In this document: in pieces, positions 31,496 to 39,049 of the stretch
Numbering within the stretch: position 1 is the stretch's first letter
Layout: each line of letters opens with the position of its first letter
NCBI GenBank assembly: GCA_018830285.1
Contig: JAHJSB010000004.1
Span: 1 to 58,349 of the forward strand
DNA: 58,349 nt
Direction: 5' to 3'
Source of the DNA: Alphaproteobacteria bacterium
Lineage (GTDB): Bacteria; Pseudomonadota; Alphaproteobacteria; Caulobacterales; Hyphomonadaceae
The notes under the pieces: generated by a model
What the model was told of the DNA's origin: nothing
Seen by the model: the letters and a program-made list of their open reading frames with translations, nothing else
Database searches by the model: none
Made by a program: the position numbers and the translations under genes

Positions 31496-32505
31496 CAGGC
31501 CGATGCCACCTTCTGCTCAATTGCGCCGAAAATCGAATGGCCTTCGCCATCCAGCATTTCGATGCGTACCACATCACCCGGCGACATGAAGGGGGTCAGG
31601 GGCTCTTTTTTCAACAATTGTTGAATCATGCGAATCTCGGCGATGCAGGAATAGCCGCGCCCGCCCTCGCTGACCGGTTTGCCAGCGCCGCCATCGGCGC
31701 CCTTGTTGGACACCGTGCCTGATCCGATGACCGTGCCGGCGCTGAGCGGGCGGGTCTTCGCGGCATGGGCGACAAGGCGCGCGAGACTGAACGTGGCGTC
31801 CTGCCCGGCTTCGGCGCGACCGAAGGCCTCGCCATTGTAATCGACGCGCAGTGGCAGATGAACGAGACTGTTTTTCCAGGCGTTGCCGAGTTCATCCAGC
31901 GTGACGGCGACGGGACTGAAGGCGCTCGGCGGCTTGGACTGGAAAAAGCCGAACCCCTTGGCGAGTTCGCCGGGAATGAGGCCGCGCAGGGACACATCAT
32001 TGCAGAGGAGGACGAGCTTGATATGGCCGGCCGCGTCCTTCTCCGACACGCCTGCAGACACGTCGTCGGTGATGACGGCAATCTCGCCTTCCATGTCGCA
32101 GCCCCAGCTCTGGTCGGCGAGCGGGATATCATCGCGTGGGCCGAGGAAGGCATCCGAGCCGCCCTGGTACATCAGCGGATCGTCGTAGAAACTTTCCGGC
32201 ACTTCGGCGCCGCGCGCTGCGCGGACGAGTTCGACGTGGTTGATATAGGCCGAGCCGTCGGCCCATTGATAGGCGCGCGGCAGCGGGCTTTCACAATCAT
32301 GCTCGTGGAAACGGAAGGTCGGGACGGAGCCGATCTCGACCTGTTCGGCGAGCGCGGCGAGCTGGGGTGCATAGACAGCCCAATTGTCGAGCGCGGCCTG
32401 AAGCGTCGGTACGATGCGTGCGGCATCGGTGCATTTGGTCAGGTCTTTCGAGACAACAACAAGGCGGCCATCGCGGGCGCCGTTCCTGAGGGTAGCGAGT
32501 TTCAT
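31495..32505 (-). CDS. fumarylacetoacetate hydrolase family protein
   Basis: A 336-residue FAH-fold hydrolase. The metal-binding core is visible in [16 protein letters not shown] (Asp/Glu ligands), [11 protein letters not shown] and [13 protein letters not shown]. Operon context, upstream of both CoA-transferase subunits and downstream of hppD, makes fumarylacetoacetase the most likely activity: fumarylacetoacetate to fumarate and acetoacetate. The family also includes other acylpyruvate hydrolases, so this rests on context. A 138-bp gap holding a large inverted repeat separates it from the VOC gene. Confidence 0.88.
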   Translation of the reverse strand: MKLATLRNGARDGRLVVVSKDLTKCTDAARIVPTLQAALDNWAVYAPQLAALAEQVEIGSVPTFRFHEHDCESPLPRAYQWADGSAYINHVELVRAARGAEVPESFYDDPLMYQGGSDAFLGPRDDIPLADQSWGCDMEGEIAVITDDVSAGVSEKDAAGHIKLVLLCNDVSLRGLIPGELAKGFGFFQSKPPSAFSPVAVTLDELGNAWKNSLVHLPLRVDYNGEAFGRAEAGQDATFSLARLVAHAAKTRPLSAGTVIGSGTVSNKGADGGAGKPVSEGGRGYSCIAEIRMIQQLLKKEPLTPFMSPGDVVRIEMLDGEGHSIFGAIEQKVASA

Positions 32506-32533
32506 CTGATGTCCAGTTCTCTCAAAGCGACCG

Positions 32534-32628
32534 CATCCTGAGCGAAGTCGAAGGACGGGGACGCGCGGTTCCAGAATAACGTTTATGGCACACCGCCCGC
32601 CGCCCGTCCTTCGACTTCGCTCAGGATG
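32534..32628. repeat. perfect 26-bp inverted repeat (REP-like hairpin)
   Basis: The arms 32534-32559 and 32603-32628 are exact reverse complements, separated by 43 nt. The core TCCTGAGCGAAGTCGAAGGA is a palindrome-type repeat common in intergenic regions of many bacteria. It sits inside the hppD operon between the VOC and FAH genes and could form a large mRNA hairpin that changes the expression ratio across the operon. No second copy was found in the window. Confidence 0.85.
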
Positions 32629-32643
32629 AGCGGCTAAAGCAAG

Positions 32644-33195
32644 TCAGTGATTCTCCGTCGCGATTTTCTCATGCAGCCAGGCGGCGTGGCGCGGGGCTTT
32701 CTTGGTGCGGCTCCACTCTTCGAGCATCTCGGGTGCGACGCGCTTCAGTTCGGCCATCTGTTCCGGCGTGCCGGTATTGCAGGCGAGTTCGAGGCGGTGG
32801 CCGTTGGGGTCGAAGAAGTAGATCGAGCGGAAGATGCCGTGATTGGTCGGGCCGATCACATCCAAGCCATGTTCTTCTGCGCGTGCCTTGGCGGCCATCA
32901 GGTCATCCATCGTGGCGACCTTGAAGGCGATATGCTGAACCCATTGGGGCGTGTTCTCGTCGCGGCCCATGTCGGGCTGTTCGGGCAGCTCGAAGAAGGC
33001 GAGCACATTGCCGTTCCCGGCATCGAGGAAGATGTGCATGTACGGGTCATAGGCCCCCGTGGAGGGCACATGGTCTTCCGCGATGGCAAGCTGGAAATCC
33101 ATGCCGAGGACATCGTGGTAGAACTCGACCGTTTCCTTCGCATCCTTGCAGCGATAGGCGACGTGGTGGACGCCCTGGAGGTCAGGCGCGGCCAT
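32644..33195 (-). CDS. VOC-fold protein in the tyrosine operon
   Basis: A 183-residue vicinal-oxygen-chelate protein. Paired beta-alpha-beta-beta-beta units show possible metal ligands: His in GVHHVAYRC (about 10), Glu in LAFFELPEQP, His in WVQHIAFKV and Glu in HRLELACNTG. The fold is shared by glyoxalase I, extradiol dioxygenases and HPPD. Its ATG overlaps the hppD stop by one base, so it is translated with HPPD. Its reaction is unknown; a role in aromatic catabolism is inferred from position. Confidence 0.85.
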   Translation of the reverse strand: MAAPDLQGVHHVAYRCKDAKETVEFYHDVLGMDFQLAIAEDHVPSTGAYDPYMHIFLDAGNGNVLAFFELPEQPDMGRDENTPQWVQHIAFKVATMDDLMAAKARAEEHGLDVIGPTNHGIFRSIYFFDPNGHRLELACNTGTPEQMAELKRVAPEMLEEWSRTKKAPRHAAWLHEKIATENH

Positions 33196-34295
33196 CAGAC
33201 CTTCTCCTCGACCTTCAGCACACCGCGCTCAACCTGGTCGCGCTCCATGCTCTCGAACAGGGCCTTGAAGTTGCCTTCGCCAAAGCCGTCCTTGTAGTCG
33301 CCCTTGCGCTGGATGAATTCGAAGAAGACCGGGCCGACCTGGGCCTGCGCGAAGATCTGCAACAGCAAACGCGGCTCGCCGCCTTCAGTCGTGCCGTCAA
33401 GCAGGATGCCGCGCATCTGGAGCTCGTCGATGGGCTGGCCGTGCCCCGGCAGGCGCTCGTCGAGCATTTTGTAATAGGTATCTGGCGGCGGTGTCATGAA
33501 GGGCACGCCGAGTTTTTTCAGGCGGTCCCAGCAGGCGACGAGATCGTCGCAGATGAGAGCGATATGCTGGATGCCCTCACCGTTGAACTCGCGCAGGAAT
33601 TCCTCGATCTGGCCCTTGCCGCCTTCGCCTTCCTCATTCAGCGGAATGCGGATCTTGCCGTCAGGCGCCGTCAGCGCCTTGGAGGTGAGGCCGGTGTATT
33701 CGCCCTTGATGTCGAAATAGCGGATTTCGCGGAAGTTGAAGAGCTTCTCGTAATAGTCCGCCCAGTATTTCATGCGGCCGCCATAGACATTGTGGGTCAG
33801 GTGATCGACCACCTTGAAGCCCGCGCCAACCGGATTGCGATCAACGCCCGGTAGGTATTCAAAGTCGATGTCATAGATCGAGAGCTCTTCCTGGCCGGTA
33901 TCATAGCGGTCGATCAGGTAGATGATCGAATTGCCGATGCCGCGAATGCCGGGGATGTGCAGTTCCATTGGACCGGTGCGCATCTCGACCGGTTCGGCGC
34001 CCTGCTTCAGCAAATGGTCGTACGCCTTGCGGGCGTCCTTGACGCGAAAGCCCATGCCGCAAGCCGACGGGCCATGCTCGCGGCTGAAATACCAGGCCGG
34101 CGATTTCGGCTCGTAATTGGTGATCAGGTTTATGCCGCCCTGACGCCAGAGCTCCACTTGCTTGGAGCGATGACGGGCGACAAGGGTAAATCCCATCGTC
34201 TCGAAGACGGGCTCCAGCACGCCTTTCTCGGGCGCGGAGAACTCGATGAACTCGAATCCGTCGAGCCCAGCGGGGTTGTCAAACAGGTCGGCCAT
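33195..34295 (-). CDS. hppD: 4-hydroxyphenylpyruvate dioxygenase
   Basis: Converts 4-hydroxyphenylpyruvate to homogentisate with non-haem iron. The 366-residue protein has the two VOC domains and the iron triad: His in [12 protein letters not shown], His in [11 protein letters not shown] and Glu in [10 protein letters not shown], with [15 protein letters not shown] at the C-terminus as in all HPPDs. It heads the operon hppD-VOC-FAH-scoA-scoB. A palindromic site (34323-34342) lies 28 bp upstream in the gap to the divergent MarR gene. Confidence 0.97.
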   Translation of the reverse strand: MADLFDNPAGLDGFEFIEFSAPEKGVLEPVFETMGFTLVARHRSKQVELWRQGGINLITNYEPKSPAWYFSREHGPSACGMGFRVKDARKAYDHLLKQGAEPVEMRTGPMELHIPGIRGIGNSIIYLIDRYDTGQEELSIYDIDFEYLPGVDRNPVGAGFKVVDHLTHNVYGGRMKYWADYYEKLFNFREIRYFDIKGEYTGLTSKALTAPDGKIRIPLNEEGEGGKGQIEEFLREFNGEGIQHIALICDDLVACWDRLKKLGVPFMTPPPDTYYKMLDERLPGHGQPIDELQMRGILLDGTTEGGEPRLLLQIFAQAQVGPVFFEFIQRKGDYKDGFGEGNFKALFESMERDQVERGVLKVEEKV

Positions 34296-34322
34296 GGTTC
34301 ATTCCCTTTGCGATGGACTAAT

Positions 34323-34342
34323 ATAGTTTCATATGTAACTAA
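34323..34342. promoter_or_regulatory. putative MarR operator between hppD and marR
   Basis: ATAGTTTCATATGTAACTAA contains the near-palindrome AGTTTCATATGTAACT (34325-34340). ACTAATAT is directly repeated at 34317 and 34338. It lies 28 bp from hppD and 40 bp from the MarR gene, and a close copy precedes the aminotransferase. Confidence 0.7.
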
Positions 34343-34381
34343 TATTGTCTCAAGAGGCAAGGCTGAAACCGGATCCGATAA

Positions 34382-34849
34382 ATGCCCGAACGCTCCCCGA
34401 AAACCACATTGCGCCTGCGCGACTTCCTGCCGTATCGCCTGTCGGTCCTGTCCAACACGGTGTCGCGGAAAATCGCCGACATGTATGACCGGGAATTCGG
34501 CCTTTCGGTCTGGCAATGGCGGGTGATGGCCGTCCTGGGGGAGAATGCCGGGATCACGGCGACGGAGATCGGTCAGGTGACCGCGATGGACAAGGTGGCC
34601 GTCAGCCGCGCCGTTTCGGGCCTGATCGACAGCGGGCATGTCGCGCGCAAGGCATCCCCCGACGACGGGCGCCGCTCCATTCTCTCACTCACCATCAAGG
34701 GCAAGGGCGTCTATGACAAGATCGTACCGATCGCGCTGGGCGCCGAGCGCGACCTTGTCGCGACGTTGAGCACGGCCGAGCGGGAACAGCTGGCGTGTCT
34801 GATGGAGAAACTGGCCCGCACGGCCGAGCCCGACCGCCCGCTCTGGTAG
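34382..34849 (+). CDS. MarR family regulator of tyrosine catabolism (inferred)
   Basis: A 155-residue MarR protein: dimerisation helix RLSVLSNTVSRKIADMYD, recognition region ITATEIGQVTAMDKVAVSRAVSGLIDSGHVAR, the Asp-Arg wing DDGRRSILSLTIKGKGVYD, and a C-terminal helix. It is divergent from hppD with the palindromic site between them. The same site before the aminotransferase suggests a small regulon, probably relieved by a pathway intermediate. The role is inferred from layout. Confidence 0.88.
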   Translation: MPERSPKTTLRLRDFLPYRLSVLSNTVSRKIADMYDREFGLSVWQWRVMAVLGENAGITATEIGQVTAMDKVAVSRAVSGLIDSGHVARKASPDDGRRSILSLTIKGKGVYDKIVPIALGAERDLVATLSTAEREQLACLMEKLARTAEPDRPLW

Positions 34850-34852
34850 GCG

Positions 34853-36664
34853 TCAGCCGAGCGGCCAGAAGTACGGGATGACGAACATCGACACGATGAA
34901 CAGGAGAATGTTCAGCGGCAGCCCGACCTTGATGAAATCCGCGAACCTGTAGCCGCCCGCCGTGTAGACCAGCGTGTTCGTCTGGTAGCCGATGGGCGTA
35001 GCGAAACTGGCGCTGGCCGCAAACATGACGGCAACCACGAAGGGACGCGGGTCGATGCCGAGATGCGTGCCGAAGCCGATGGCGATGGGTGTCAGCAGGA
35101 CGGCAGCGGCATTGTTGCTAATGAATTCGGTGAGCATGGACGTGACGAGATAGAGCATGGCGAGCAGCGCAAGCGGACCAAGATGGCCCATCGGGCCGGC
35201 GACGCCGTCAATCAGGAGCTGGATCGCGCCTGTCTTCTCCATCGCCTGACCGAGCGCAAGCATGCCAAAGATCAGCATGAGAATATCCCAGCGGATGGCT
35301 TGGTAGGCTTCCTGATGGTCGAGACAGCCGAGCGCGACGACCGCCGTTGCACCGATAATGGCGAGGGCTGCGATGGGCAGGACTTCCAGCGCTGCCAGCC
35401 CCATCACGAGCAACAGGGCAATGACGGCGATCCACGCCTTTCCGCGCCGCACGGACCGGTCGCTGGTCGCGGTCAGGTTGTTCAGGGCACCGTCTTCGAA
35501 CATCTGGCGCATGCCAGCTGCGGGGCCTTCGACCAGAACCGTGTCGCCCACATCGAGCCGCATCTCGCTGAGCTGATCCGCCATGTTCTCACCGCGCCGG
35601 TGCACGGCCATGATGTAAACGCCGTAGAGGCGGGCCAGGCCGAGTCCGAGCAGACGGCGTCCGATGAGGCGAGATTGCGGACCGATCACGCCTTCGGCGA
35701 TGATGACTTCGCTGGTCTGGACGGGCTCGAATGCGGCCCGCTCGTCTGCAGCAGCACCGATCGCGACGTGGCCGAGTTCCTTAAGGCTGAGCATTTCCGA
35801 AACGGGTGAGCGCAGAACGATCCGGTCACCGCCGCGCAGGACCAGCTTGCCAAGGGAGGCCTTCAGCGACACGCCCTCGCGGAGCACGTCGATGATCGAG
35901 AAGCCGCGCTGGGCCGAAAAGCCAGTCTCTGACAGGGGGCGCCCGATAAGAACCGAGTCGATGGGGATCAGGATTTGCGCGATGAAGCGGCGCTCCTTCT
36001 GGTCGGGCAACATGCCGGCCAGCGTGTCCCGGTTGGGCAGGACCCACCAGCCAATGACGCCAAAATAGATCATGCCCGCCAATGCCAGGAGGGACCCGGC
36101 CGCCGTGATCTCGAACATGCCGAACGGGGCCATGCCGCCGCTTTGCGCGACGCCATCGACCAGCAGGTTGGTGGACGTGCCGATCAGCGTGGTGGTGCCG
36201 CCGAAAATCGATGCGAAGGATAGCGGGATGAGGAGCTTGGACGGCGAAATCCTGAGCGACTTGGCGAGCCGGATCGCAACCGGGATCAGCACGACAACAA
36301 CCGGCGTATTATTGATGAAGGCGGAAAGGAATATGACGGCCAGCATCATCACCATGATCGCCAGAATGGGCGGCCAGCCGGTGGTCGCCTGAGTCACCCA
36401 CCGGCCGGCCTGATCGATGACACCCGTGCGGTCGAGCGCGGCTGACATGACGAACATGGCGGCGATGGTCAGCGGCGCGGCATTCGAGAAGACGCCAAGG
36501 GTCTCCTTCACGCTCATGATGCCGGTCAGCATCAGCGTGCCCATGGCGAGAAGCGCAATAACATCGGCAGGAAGCGCTTCGCGCACGAAGCCGAAGAAAA
36601 CGACTGCCACGAGGAACAGCACGACGGCAATCTGCACCGGCGAAGACGTCAGGAACTCTACCAT
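34853..36664 (-). CDS. SLC13/DASS-type permease with TrkA-C domains
   Basis: A 603-residue membrane transporter with about 12 helices in two halves, each with a conserved Ser-Asn-Asn/Asn-Asn-Thr loop (SAFINNTPVVVVLIP; TEFISNNAAAVLLTPIA). Between them lie two TrkA-C (RCK-C) domains (IDSVLIGRPLSETGF; QSRLIGRRLLGLGLARLYGVYIMAVHRRG). This layout is typical of SLC13-like anion or dicarboxylate carriers. The substrate is unknown. ATG at 36662-36664 preferred over the TTG two codons upstream. Confidence 0.92.
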   Translation of the reverse strand: MVEFLTSSPVQIAVVLFLVAVVFFGFVREALPADVIALLAMGTLMLTGIMSVKETLGVFSNAAPLTIAAMFVMSAALDRTGVIDQAGRWVTQATTGWPPILAIMVMMLAVIFLSAFINNTPVVVVLIPVAIRLAKSLRISPSKLLIPLSFASIFGGTTTLIGTSTNLLVDGVAQSGGMAPFGMFEITAAGSLLALAGMIYFGVIGWWVLPNRDTLAGMLPDQKERRFIAQILIPIDSVLIGRPLSETGFSAQRGFSIIDVLREGVSLKASLGKLVLRGGDRIVLRSPVSEMLSLKELGHVAIGAAADERAAFEPVQTSEVIIAEGVIGPQSRLIGRRLLGLGLARLYGVYIMAVHRRGENMADQLSEMRLDVGDTVLVEGPAAGMRQMFEDGALNNLTATSDRSVRRGKAWIAVIALLLVMGLAALEVLPIAALAIIGATAVVALGCLDHQEAYQAIRWDILMLIFGMLALGQAMEKTGAIQLLIDGVAGPMGHLGPLALLAMLYLVTSMLTEFISNNAAAVLLTPIAIGFGTHLGIDPRPFVVAVMFAASASFATPIGYQTNTLVYTAGGYRFADFIKVGLPLNILLFIVSMFVIPYFWPLG

Positions 36665-36774
36665 GCGCAAGCGCTCCAGGATATTTCGCGATTAGACCCG
36701 AAGTGATATCATGCGCAACGGGACTCGCGCGGTGGAGACACAACCGACCTTGCAGATTTTCTAATGCGAAATGC

Positions 36775-37755
36775 CTAGCCAACCCGTCGCCGGCGCGCGT
36801 ACAGCGAGCGCACGACCGGCCCGTCTTCCTCGACTGTGAAGCCTTCGACCAGACGCGCGATGAAGGCCGAGAACTGGTCACGCACCTCATAAGGCGCTTC
36901 CATGGGCAGGAAATGTGACGTGCCGCGGATTTGTTTCATCATCAGGTTGGGATGCATCTGGATCAATTTGGCGCGCACCTTGCCGCTGATGACCGAATGC
37001 GAATTCGGGCGCAGGATGGCGATCGGAATGCGTTTTTTCTTCACCTTGCGCATTGCACGCCATGGGCGGTTCCGCTGTGCCGCGAAGGTTGCTGCTTCAA
37101 ATTTCGGCTCGCACAGGAGCCGCCATGTCTGTTCCGGATTGTCGGCTGACTGCTGGTCGACCCGGTCGAGACCGTCGAGCAGATAGTCGGCGAGGAAGGG
37201 TTCGCGCCAGCTGCTGAAGGCACCGCGGCCGCTATAGGAATCCAGCGCATCCCGGAACGACTTGAACACGGGTTTCCGCTTACGGGCCTGCTTGGCCATG
37301 CTGTTGCGCGCGATCAGCATGGAAACGGGTGGGAAGACGTGGTTCCAGAAATACACTTTGCGCGACAGGATCACCGGATCAACCAGGACAAGGCCTTTGA
37401 CCAGGTCTGGTCGCTTTCCTGCGACCAGAAGGGCCACGCAGCCCCCCATGGAATGGCCGCCGAGAACCACGCCTTGCGGAGCCTCCTTGTCCAGCCATTC
37501 TATGACGTCGTCGCGAAACCGGTTCCACGAAGCAAGGCTGCGCGGCTTGGCAGGGAGTGTCGAACGACCGTGACCGCGCATGTCGAGCGCGGCGACGCGG
37601 GCCCGCAGGCCCAGGGGCGCAAGCAGCGACTGGTATGTCATCGCGTTGAATCCCGTCGCATGCAGCCAGACGGCAGCATATGGCTTGATAGGGTCACCGA
37701 ATTCGATCCCGGCGATCTCGCCCCCGGACTTCAATTCACGCTTGATTCTGCGCAT
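36775..37755 (-). CDS. alpha/beta hydrolase
   Basis: A 326-residue alpha/beta-hydrolase. The nucleophile elbow is GHSMGG (Ser), the oxyanion region AVWLHATGFNAMTY, the acid probably an Asp/Asn in the late strand IAILRPNSHS region, and the catalytic His in GTSHFLPMEAP. Substrate unknown (esterase or lipase-like). ATG at 37753-37755 overlaps the DUF4197 stop (TGATG), so they are coupled. Confidence 0.88.
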   Translation of the reverse strand: MRRIKRELKSGGEIAGIEFGDPIKPYAAVWLHATGFNAMTYQSLLAPLGLRARVAALDMRGHGRSTLPAKPRSLASWNRFRDDVIEWLDKEAPQGVVLGGHSMGGCVALLVAGKRPDLVKGLVLVDPVILSRKVYFWNHVFPPVSMLIARNSMAKQARKRKPVFKSFRDALDSYSGRGAFSSWREPFLADYLLDGLDRVDQQSADNPEQTWRLLCEPKFEAATFAAQRNRPWRAMRKVKKKRIPIAILRPNSHSVISGKVRAKLIQMHPNLMMKQIRGTSHFLPMEAPYEVRDQFSAFIARLVEGFTVEEDGPVVRSLYARRRRVG

Positions 37756-38492
37756 CAAGCACGGTTCCCGAACACACGGCGCAGGATCTCGCTGGTACGC
37801 GCGACCGGATTTTCACGGATCTTCTTTTCCTCGTCTGCGACGTAAAGGAAAATGCCATCCAGGCCGAGGCCGACGGCATGATTTGTGAGGTCGCCTTGCA
37901 GGTTGCTGGTGACTCCGCCGAGACCGTATTGGCTGGCGGACTGCTCGAGCGCCGTAAAGGCACCTGATTGTGCCAGCGACTGGCTCACATAGGGGGTAAA
38001 GGAGGCGCGCAGCTGGGTTTCAGTCCTGGCGCGCAAAAAGTCAGTCGCTGCCGTGTCGCCGCCATTCAGGATTTGCAGCGCATCATTGATGGTTATCGAG
38101 CGAATGGCCCCAAGGATGAGCGTCTTGGCGTCCGGGACCGCAGCTTCTGCGGCACGGTTCATGCGCAACTCAAGATCGTCGAGCGGGCCGCTGGCGCCGA
38201 CGCGGGCCAGATTGGTCTGGATGTCCCGATAGGTCTTCGGAAGGGGAATGCGGATGCGCGGATCACCAAAATAACCGTCCGTCTTGCCGATCTGGGCAGC
38301 CACAAGATTCGTACCGACTGTCAGGGCTTCGCGCAGGCCGGCATCGATCTCGGCTTGCGACAGTGCCCCCTGAGCGGTTGGCGAGCCCATGGCGTCACCC
38401 AGAATCGTGCCAAAGTTACCGGGCACGCCCGTTGTTTCACAGCCCATTGGTAACAGCGCCAGCGCAAGCGCGCCAAACATCGCTTTTCTCAT
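37755..38492 (-). CDS. DUF4197 protein, probable lipoprotein
   Basis: A 245-residue exported protein with a short hydrophobic leader and Cys at residue 18 (LALLPMGC), a non-ideal lipobox. The body matches DUF4197: LSQAEIDAGLREALTVGTNLVAAQIGKTDGYFGDPRIRIPLP, INDALQILNGGDTAATDFLRART, and IFLYVADEEKKIRENP. Function unknown. GAGGAGAGGG precedes the ATG. It overlaps the alpha/beta hydrolase by one base. Confidence 0.88.
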   Translation of the reverse strand: MRKAMFGALALALLPMGCETTGVPGNFGTILGDAMGSPTAQGALSQAEIDAGLREALTVGTNLVAAQIGKTDGYFGDPRIRIPLPKTYRDIQTNLARVGASGPLDDLELRMNRAAEAAVPDAKTLILGAIRSITINDALQILNGGDTAATDFLRARTETQLRASFTPYVSQSLAQSGAFTALEQSASQYGLGGVTSNLQGDLTNHAVGLGLDGIFLYVADEEKKIRENPVARTSEILRRVFGNRA

Positions 38493-38634
38493 TGCCCTCT
38501 CCTCAAGCTTCCCGCCCGTAACACCCTGTGCGATCCTACAGGAGCCCCCCGGCGAATAGAAGGGACATGCGCATCAGTGCGCCATCAAAGCCGGAGGTTA
38601 CAATCTTGTCATCACAAATAGGTTGACCACAGTT

Positions 38635-38665
38635 GTAGTCTTATATTACGACTACGAGTGTAGTC
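38635..38665. promoter_or_regulatory. BlaI-type operator
   Basis: ACTAC-N4-GTAGT (38651-38664) has exactly the spacing of BlaI/MecI operators (ACTACANNTGTAGT). A further half-site GTAGTC stands at 38635-38640. The site lies 22 bp before the blaI-like start, fitting autorepression. Confidence 0.7.
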
Positions 38666-38686
38666 CATTCTTGGGAGAGAGTCAGG

Positions 38687-39049
38687 ATGAAAATATCTGC
38701 CGCAGAACTCGAAGTGCTCAGCATACTGTGGGAGACGCCCGGCATTGCCGCTAGCGATGTCCACGACGCGCTGGCCAACGACAAGGCCTGGACCAGCCGC
38801 ACGGTCAAGACGCTCCTGTCGCGGCTCGTGGAAAAGGGTGCAGCCGTTACGCAGGAAGACGGACGACGCTACCTCTATTTCCCGGCCATCGACGAGGAAG
38901 CCTACAAGGCCAAGGCTGCCGGACAATTCATCGACCGCGTTTTCTCGGGCCGCGCCGCGCCGCTTGTGGCCTATTTGGCCGATAGCCGCGGACTGACGCC
39001 TCAAGACATTGAAGAACTCGAAAAACTCCTGGGGGACCTGAAGAAATGA
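38687..39049 (+). CDS. BlaI/MecI family transcriptional repressor
   Basis: A 120-residue winged-helix repressor: ISAAELEVLSILWETPGIAASDVHDAL, the recognition segment WTSRTVKTLLSRLVEKGAAV, the wing EDGRRYLYFPAI and a helical C-terminus for dimerisation. In the known systems a membrane peptidase (BlaR1/MecR1) inactivates it on beta-lactam binding. Its TGA overlaps the ATG of the M56 peptidase (ATGA). A BlaI-type site lies upstream. No beta-lactamase is nearby. Confidence 0.93.
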   Translation: MKISAAELEVLSILWETPGIAASDVHDALANDKAWTSRTVKTLLSRLVEKGAAVTQEDGRRYLYFPAIDEEAYKAKAAGQFIDRVFSGRAAPLVAYLADSRGLTPQDIEELEKLLGDLKK

